From positions 128,721,993 to 128,785,992 of the forward strand of contig CM060912.1 in assembly GCA_030737875.1 (NCBI GenBank): a stretch of 64,000 nucleotides of DNA. Reading direction: 5' to 3'. The notes under the pieces were generated by a model. The model saw only the letters and a program-made list of their open reading frames with translations. It was not told where the DNA came from and searched no databases. Shown one piece after another: positions 57,720 to 64,000 of the stretch. The DNA is from Allium sativum. Taxonomy: Eukaryota; Streptophyta; Magnoliopsida; Asparagales; Amaryllidaceae. A program made the translations under genes and the position numbers. Within the stretch, counting starts at the first letter, position 1. Each line of letters opens with the position of its first letter.

Positions 57720-58929
57720 AAGCAGATAGAATATGTTGTTAAGTCCTGTCATTGTTCAGTCCAAGAAGTTCATCTCATGGGCTCTAACCTAACTGTTCAG
57801 AATCCTGTGACTGCAATGTATTGTTTAAAGTTTAAAACATATATTGGATCGTCATCTAAGCTCGGTTCATAAGGAGTGTGCGGGTCGGATCGTGGAAAGC
57901 ATGGCGGATCGAGGCGAATGGATCGCCCCCTTCTTTGGATCGTGATGCAGCGTGGATCGGGGTTCCTGTCGGATCGAGCCAACCCCCCACGATCCACTTT
58001 ACCACATCTCCATAAACTAGTGCTCCTCCATGCCACGACCCAATCCGCTACTCAAATTAACACTTCATCATTATCTCGACTTCCTCCTATCTCCACGGTC
58101 CAATCCACTATTCAACTCAGCGCGCCACTGCCACCACCACGAACGGATGTGCCACGATCTGCTGCCTCACCATCGCCATGACCCAACCTGGCATTCTCCT
58201 CTTTCTTCTTCCTTCTCCCTCTTTCCCTCCTCCGAACTCGAATAGGTCAACCTCCAAAGTCTCGAACAACACAAAAACCTGCCTCTCTCTCCCCCTAAAC
58301 TCCAAAAAACTATCGAGAAGCGAGGATGAAAGCATTTGAAATATTATCAACGCAATTACCTTTTTTAATTAGTTGGAAAACTTGGTTTATCAAGTTGGAA
58401 TTTCGGAAGGCGAGCAGGAGGGGAGCGGCGGCTGGAAGGAAGAAAAATAAGAGAGAGGAGGATTCAGACTAATATAGATAAATCGCTGGCCTTTGGCCTT
58501 CCGTTTTTTGTCTCGTTCGAACCGTGGGGTCCTGGTGGGCCACGAGTCCAAGCCCATCGGGAAAAAGAAGGCGGCCCGCTTCATTGAAGACTCATTTGGA
58601 TGCCGGACCGCGATGAGTCCCTTTCCCACGATTTGCACCACGCAACGACGATCCAAAATCGAGGACGATCGCTAATAAAAGAATATGAATGAAGTTTGGA
58701 GGATTAAAAAAGTTTACCTGACAATTTCACAATGAGATCTCCGAAAGAAAAATCCTGGACAACCAAAGAAATGATCGAAGATTTCATTAGGTATTTATAC
58801 TAATCAGGAGACACGACTTTTTGGAAACGGTACGACGATGCAAACAGATACGACCTTTGGTTCGCATCGTTTTGGGAAAAGACAACTCAGAAACTTCAAA
58901 GCATGTTCCATCCTTGATAAAACATACTT
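57720..58929. other. TE5 stretch between the antisense gene and the polypurine tract
   Basis: About 1.2 kb with no supported gene. It contains the GGATCG array (57846-57976), a C/T-rich tract (58180-58300) and a LTR-proximal segment. Probably the promoter and 5' leader of the antisense gene. Confidence 0.5.
57846..57976. promoter_or_regulatory. GGATCG motif array upstream of the antisense gene
   Basis: GGATCG at 57846, 57887, 57906, 57920, 57937, 57954 and 57971, and its reverse complement CGATCC at 57990. The last steps are 17 bases each. It lies 240-380 bases upstream of the antisense start. CGATCC and GATCTGATCC motifs also occur in the LTR at about 59057-59155. Confidence 0.5.
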
Positions 58930-58942
58930 CGAGGGGGCAAAA
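58930..58942 (+). other. TE5 polypurine tract
   Basis: CGAGGGGGCAAAA directly before the 3' LTR start TGTTGGCTAGC. Confidence 0.75.
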
Positions 58943-59597
58943 TGTTGGCTAGCTTTTTGAACCAAGCCACCAAGATCGATGTATGCTCTCCATAAAGTCT
59001 CAAACACAGAAGCCGTCAAGTTTTGGCCATACGGATCACGGATCACCCCCATGTCTCCGATCCACCCTACCTATCGCGATCTGATCCGCTACAACCCCCA
59101 CGATCTGATCCCTGCAACCATCACGTGAAGAGCTTGACCTGGCCTTCAACGATCCGAGGTCTGAGGAAATCGCGACACCTGTCCTCAACGGCTAATTTGA
59201 CTAATTCTCCATCAAGCTACGAACCAGTCCGAGATCCTCGGGATGTGGGCCACTTATGACCGCGATCCGTCATCAAACATCAGCTATAAATAGCCCAGAG
59301 CTTGGCATTTTTCAGGATCTTTTGACAATTGAAAGCTTTGAACTCACCATTAACATAGCTCCATTGTTTTTATCTCAAAATTACTGAGTGAATTAACATT
59401 CTACAAGGGAGATTCAGAGGAATGTTATCGATTGTACTCTGATTTCAAGTATAATCATAGATATAAAGTGGACGTAGGCTCGTTAACGCCGAACCACTAT
59501 AAATCTTGTGTCTTTTCTACTTTTCTGCTATTTTTATTGATACTAATCTCTAGCTATAATCATAATTTGGGTGCTAGAGCCAATTTTGGATCTAACA
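58943..59597 (+). repeat. TE5 3' LTR
   Basis: 655 bp, TGTTGGCTAGC to GGATCTAACA with TGTTRG/TAACA-type ends. It contains clustered GATCC motifs (59057-59155) and TATAAATA at 59285-59292. Complete, unlike its partner. Confidence 0.85.
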
Positions 59598-60534
59598 ATA
59601 GTATTAATATTTTTGTTAGCACGTTCTACAAAACAATAAGAGTTCCGAACATGTAATGGTTGAAAATGGAAATTTATTAAATTGTTCTATGAACTATAAA
59701 GAGGCTACTTTTGAAAACCATACTCGTCATATGCATAGCCATACAGGGGGAAAAAAGGAGGATAGCTAAGGTCTTAAGCTAATAGACTTTAAGAATAAGA
59801 GCATTTTTAGGGGGAAAAACCCTTAATCATGGATTTTTAATTTTTGAATTTGTTAATGGTAACATAATGTATGGTGACATTCTAGTAACATCAAATCTAG
59901 TATGAGTTCAAAACCTACTTTAGGCGGAAGTGATAAATTTGTCTTTGAATGGTTTTATTCCCGTATTGTATAAAATAAAGGCCTGCCTTCAAGATTGAAT
60001 CTTCCATTCACATAGAATATGCCATTTAGTGTGCCAGGCCAACATTTTTATATATGCTGAATCATATGAATTAATTTAAGTATATAATTAAATTTCTAAC
60101 TAAATACATTTACATGCAAACTTTTGTGTATTTTGCCTTTTATGTGAGTGTTTTGGCAACCGTTAATTGTATATTTGTCACAAGACCTCTGCCTACAGGT
60201 CAACCCATTCATCAAGGGAAGTTGATATAATAGTATGATTCTCGCTCTCGGAATGCCCTTTTCTGCTCAGTGAACTTTAATTCATAAGTAGTCTTGTTTG
60301 AAGATGTTTATAAAGCTGCTACATATTTTGACTTTTATGCTACAAATCAATCCTTTCAGCTTGTGTATTTGACTATTTGGTACCATCGCGTGATTCTAAC
60401 TTAGGCCGGGGGATATCCAATATAATGGAAAAATTAGGCCTATTTTAAAGGTGATATTTTTTCTAGGTTCTTCATAAACTGACCTTAAGTTGCACGCTAT
60501 CCCAAGACCTGTACATATCAACCATTTCGTCAAA

Positions 60535-60606
60535 GGGCATTTGGTCTAGTGGTATGATTCTCGCTTTGGGTGCGAGAGGTCCCGAGTTCGATTCTCGGAA
60601 TGCCCC
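60535..60606 (+). tRNA. tRNA-Pro(TGG)
   Basis: Identical in every tRNA base I can compare to the copy at 16279: perfect acceptor, anticodon and T stems, anticodon TGG, intact boxes A and B. The 3' flank is CTCTTCGTTTTGTATTTTTG, with T-runs for termination. Probably functional. Confidence 0.95.
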
Positions 60607-62153
60607 CTCTTCGTTTTGTATTTTTGTTCAGATAAATCCTCTTTTTAAGACAACGGCATTAGTAAATCATTCTAACTTTGGTAGCATATTTTCGCTGATG
60701 CAGTGTATCTAAGCACATGCTTTCCACCTCATGGCTAAACATATAGTTGAACAGTTAGTTTATATCATAGCCGAGCAGTTAGTTTATTATAACCCTTCCC
60801 AATTCTACCTGGTTTTGTCTAAGCGACGATGTAATAGTGAGACACCGATTCAGGTAATTGTTTCTCCTCAACTCAGCCTACTTACCATCAAACTTCATAT
60901 CCTGATTGCTATTGACCTAAGAGTTCAGTTTTGGAGTTAGATTTTATGAGTATTTGAAATTAGGGTTTTGTTTATTTTATGTTGTGGTGGGTTTTGTTTA
61001 TTTTCAGTTGGGATTTTAGAGTGCGAAAGATATTTTCCTAGAAAGTTAAAATGAGTTACTCCACAAAACCTTGTTTATGATGTATTATTTTTGTTAGAAC
61101 GTTCTATAAAACAATGAAAGTTATGAACATGTAATGGTTGAAAATGGTAATTTATTAAATTGTACAATGAACTATAAAGAGGCAACTATTGAAAACTATT
61201 CTCGTCGTATGCTCAGCCACAAAGGTGGAAAAAGGTAGAAAAAAATTGCAGCTAAAGTCTTAAGCTGATAGAACTTAAGAATACAGAGCTTTTGGAGGGG
61301 GGGGGGGAAACCCTTAATCGTGGATTTTTATTTATTGAATTTTTCAATGGTAACGTTATGTATGGTAACATTCTGGTAACATTAAATCTAGTATGTTTCA
61401 AATCCTACTTTAGGTGAAAGTGCTAAATTTGTCTTTAAATGATTTTATTCCTGTATTGTATAAAATAAAGGCTTGCCTTCAAGATTGAATCTTCCATTCA
61501 CATAGCATATGACTTTTAGTGTCCAGGGCCAACATTTTTATAATTGTTGAATCATATGAATTAATTTAAAGTATATAATCAAATTTATAATTAAATACAT
61601 GTACATACAAGTTTGGCCTTTTACTAAGATATTTGGTCTTGTAATATGTTTCTTACTCTCTGAGTTTAATTTAGAAATGCCTCTTCCATTTTCAAAAATT
61701 CAATTTCAAATGGTGCATCTTTTAAATTCTATCATGCAAACTTTTGCGTATTTTTCCTTTTACATGATTGTTTTGGCAACCGTTATTTGTATATTTATCA
61801 CAAGATCTCTGCCTACAAGTCAACCCATTCATCAAGGGCAGTCGATATTTAGTATGATTCTCGCTCTCAGAATGCCCTTATCTACTCAGTGAACTTTAAT
61901 TCATAAGTAGGCTTGTTTGAAGATGATAATCAAGATGCTACATAATTTGGCTTTTATGCTACCAGTCAATCCTTTCAGCTTGTGTATTTGACTATTTGGT
62001 CCCATCGCATGATTCTAACTTAGACCGGGGGATATCCAATTTTATGGAAAAGTTAGGCTTATTTAAAAGATGATATTTTTTCCAGGTTCTTCATAAATTG
62101 ACCTTAAGTTGCATGCTATCCCAGGACCTGTACATATCAACCATTTCATCAAA

Positions 62154-62225
62154 GGGCATTTGGTCTAGTGGTATGATTCTCGCTTTGGGTGCGAGAGGTC
62201 TCGATTTCGATTCTCAGAATGTCCC
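62154..62225 (+). pseudogene. tRNA-Pro(TGG), decayed copy
   Basis: 72 bases with intact box A and anticodon TGG. The T arm reads TCGAT/CTCAG in place of CCGAG/CTCGG (two mismatches), box B has lost a G (GATTTCGATTC), and the acceptor has AATGTCC, giving a G:T pair. Several changes are C-to-T or G-to-A. Probably a pseudogene. Confidence 0.8.
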
Positions 62226-63002
62226 CTTTTCGTTTTGTATTTTTGTTCTGATAAATCCTTTTTTTGAGACCACGACATTGGTATATCAATCTAATTTTGG
62301 TAGCATATTTTCGCTGATGTAGTGTATCTAAGCACATGCTTTCCACCTCATGGCTAAACATATAGCCGAACGGTTAGTTTATAAAACAGCCGAACAGTTA
62401 GATTGTAACATAGCTGAATAGTTAGTTTATTATATCACTTCCCAATTCTACCTGGTTTTGCCTGAGCGACCATGTAATAGTGACACACCGATTCAGGTAA
62501 TTGTTTCCCCTCAACTCAGCTTACATACCATCAAACTTCATCTCTTGATTGCTATCAACTTAAGAGTTTAGTTTTGGAGTTGGATTTTCTGAGTATTTGA
62601 AATTAGGGTTTTGTTTATTTTTAGTTGGTGTGGGTTTTGTTTATTTTCAGTTGGGATTTTAGAGTATGAAATATATTTACCTGGAAAGTTAAAAGAAGTT
62701 ACTCCAAAAAACCCTGTTTATAATATATTATTTTTATTAGCACCTTCTATATAACAATGAAAGTTCTGAACATATAATGGTTGAAAATGGAAATTTATTA
62801 AATTGTTTTATGAACTATAAAGAGGCTACTTTTGAAAATCGATCTCGTCGTATGCTTAGCCACAAGGGGGGAAAAGGGAGGAAAAAATTGCAGCTAAAAT
62901 CTTAAGCTAATAAACCTTATGGAAAAAGAGCTTTTTTTTGGAAAAAAAAAACCTGAATCGTCGATTTTTAATTATTGAATTTGTTAATGGTAACGTTATG
63001 TA

Positions 63003-63842
63003 ATATGAAATTGTGGTACGAATTTAATATTTGATAGTGTTCTGGTATAATGTTGCTTGTTGAATATGAGTGATGTACTAAATTTTGAAGTAATTACAAT
63101 GAAAAGTCCGTGACTAAATTTTATTTGTTTCATCCTTGACAAAGAACATTTTGAAATCACTTAAAAGCAGTTTGTAACATAACAAAAAATGCAAGTCTGT
63201 GCACCTGCAATTTTTCCTACTTTAACCCATGTCTCCTTTCACTCATTGGTATTGGTAGAGTACTTCTTTCACCCTTATATGACCAACACTGTCTTTCTTT
63301 CTCATCATTTATCTTTTTCTCTTTCATTTAAAACAAACTTTGTTTCACAAAAATGAAGAAGAGTTGAAGAGAAGGATACTTTTCCATTCAGCAACCAAAA
63401 AATATGTATAGTTACAAGATATCATGCAGTCATACATACTGCTACAGTTACTGAATAATATCATAATGATATTTATATTATTTCCTCATATTATGGCATA
63501 CCATTTATATGCACTATTACATTTATGGAATAATATCATAATGATATTTAATTTATTTCCTCATATTATGGCATATCATTTATATGCACTGCTACATTTA
63601 TGGAATAATATCTTAATGATATTTACATTATTTCCTCATATTATGGCATATCATTTATATGTACTACTACAGTTATGGAATAATATCACAATGATATTTA
63701 TATTATTTCCTCATATGATGGCATACCATTTATATGTACTGCTACGATTATAGAATAATATCATAATGATATTTATACTATTTTCCTCATATTATGGAAT
63801 ACCATATGTAGGGATTGACTTAGAATATGTTAGTCCTTATCA
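63003..63842 (-). mobile_element. Probable Ty1/copia 3' LTR
   Basis: Lies between the end of the tRNA array and the copia coding end. On the minus strand it would begin TGATAAGGAC at 63842, right after the purine-rich TTTTGAGGGGTCG. CATATAAGGG at about 63274-63283 on the minus strand is a possible TATA box. No gene inside; the 109-codon frame here is just the 75-bp repeat. The left boundary is inferred from where the array text stops, and no target duplication was found. Confidence 0.4.
63424..63800. repeat. 75-bp tandem repeat, about 4.5-5 copies
   Basis: TTATGGCATA recurs at 63491, 63566 and 63641, then as TGATGGCATA at 63716 and a variant at 63792, a strict 75-bp step. Each unit carries ATATCATAATGATAT, a 7-bp inverted repeat with one central base. 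Because 75 is divisible by 3, a long spurious reading frame with a 25-residue repeat results. Confidence 0.9.
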
Positions 63843-64000
63843 CGACCCCTCAAAACTGACGATAAAGATGGAAGATTGATTTTGCTAACCAATGTTGTAA
63901 CGGAGGTACGTGGTAGTGGCTTAGTGAGGGCATCCACAAGCTGGTCGTTAGTGGAGATGTAAGAGACCCTCAAGTTTTCACTTTGCACATTTTCTCTGAC
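63830..64000 (-). CDS. Ty1/copia polyprotein, C-terminal end of RNase H (partial)
   Basis: 56 codons and a TAA stop at 63830-63832, open to the window edge. YISTNDQLVDALTKPLPR is the well-known end of copia RNase H (usually STxDQLADxxTKPL). The tail SKINLPSLSSVLRGRDKD is also typical. The rest of the element lies to the right of the window. No break is seen in this short part. Confidence 0.85.
   Translation of the reverse strand, partial: VRENVQSENLRVSYISTNDQLVDALTKPLPRTSVTTLVSKINLPSLSSVLRGRDKD

Larger units (their letters stand above)
46211..59597 (+). mobile_element. TE5, Ty3/gypsy Tat/Retand-type element with an antisense gene
   Basis: 13.4 kb. Truncated 5' LTR to 46626, primer site at 46630, gag from 46762, protease, RT, degenerate RNase H, second RNase H, integrase to 52891, antisense open frames 54030-57607, polypurine tract 58930-58942, 3' LTR 58943-59597. 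Two RNase H domains, no chromodomain and an antisense gene between pol and the 3' LTR are the known hallmarks of the Tat lineage (Retand, Ogre and relatives). No target duplication can be seen because the left end is missing. The shared LTR part differs at about a dozen of ~408 bases, so TE5 looks younger than the Tekay elements. Confidence 0.87.
59598..63001 (+). repeat. tRNA-Pro tandem array, block 5
   Basis: Two tRNA genes 1,619 bp apart. The first unit lacks about 129 bp at about 60107, which removes its D1 relic (text jumps from ACATTTACAT to GCAAACTTTTG). The array stops near 63001 inside the spacer at GGTAACGTTATGTA. D2 relics at 60216-60258 and 61836-61878; D1 at 61628-61683. Confidence 0.85.

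Noticed and set aside
57720..58700. Small open frames on both strands between the antisense gene and the TE5 3' LTR
   Set aside because: Low-complexity Pro/Ser/Arg text from C/T-rich DNA with overlapping frames on both strands; no domain recognised.
63424..63753. 109-codon frame with a 25-residue repeat
   Set aside because: It is the translation of the 75-bp AT-rich tandem repeat; it is in frame only because 75 is a multiple of 3.

Overview
This window looks like nuclear DNA of a flowering plant, probably a eudicot, although the species cannot be told from the sequence. It is AT-rich. It carries eukaryotic tRNA genes with internal A and B boxes and T-run terminators. It holds at least three kinds of plant LTR retrotransposon: a chromodomain Ty3/gypsy element of Tekay type, a Tat/Retand-type Ty3/gypsy element with two RNase H domains and an antisense gene, and a Ty1/copia fragment. 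I found no host protein-coding gene. The underlying locus is a tandem array of a roughly 1.62-kb unit, each unit carrying one cytosolic tRNA-Pro gene and usually two shrunken tRNA-Pro relics. Later retroelement insertions and deletions have cut this array into five blocks.

Layout: 1-1251 is an LTR of an unassigned family, running off the left edge. 1252-3714 is array block 1, with tRNA-Pro(CGG) and the first six bases of a second tRNA. 3715-14660 is Tekay element TE1 (minus strand), inserted inside that second tRNA; the rest of the tRNA resumes at 14661. 14661-17597 is array block 2, with split tRNA-Pro(AGG) and tRNA-Pro(TGG). 17598-32657 is Tekay element TE2 (plus strand, 5' LTR end missing); it contains a 990-bp solo LTR (22188-23177) and a 3.1-kb Tekay solo LTR, TE3 (24576-27680). 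32658-34469 is array block 3 with tRNA-Pro(TGG). 34470-45362 is Tekay element TE4 (minus strand, coding part heavily deleted), inserted in a tRNA relic. 45363-46210 is array block 4 with tRNA-Pro(TGG). 46211-59597 is the Tat/Retand-type element TE5. 59598-63001 is array block 5 with two tRNA-Pro(TGG) genes, the last one decayed. 63003-64000 is the 3' end of a Ty1/copia element on the minus strand.

All retroelement reading frames are broken by stops and frameshifts, so the elements are relics. Order of events: the tRNA array came first; TE1, TE2, TE4 and TE5 entered it; the solo LTRs at 22188 and 24576 later entered TE2. TE2 and TE5 each lost the outer end of the left LTR together with neighbouring array DNA, apparently by illegitimate recombination. 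The TE2 event probably removed one whole tRNA-Pro gene.

The most interesting signals are: (1) the tRNA-Pro array, with wobble-base changes between paralogues and three tRNA-derived loci per unit; (2) two independent Tekay insertions inside tRNA-derived sequence; (3) a duplicated stem-loop in every Tekay LTR whose arms differ between copies but still pair; (4) a cluster of GTCGAC palindromes upstream of the LTR TATA box; (5) a conserved hairpin, pyrimidine tract and AG that resembles a splice acceptor inside the LTR; (6) a spliced-looking antisense gene in TE5 with an evenly spaced GGATCG array upstream. All coordinates come from reading by eye; boundaries of decayed features may be off by a few bases.
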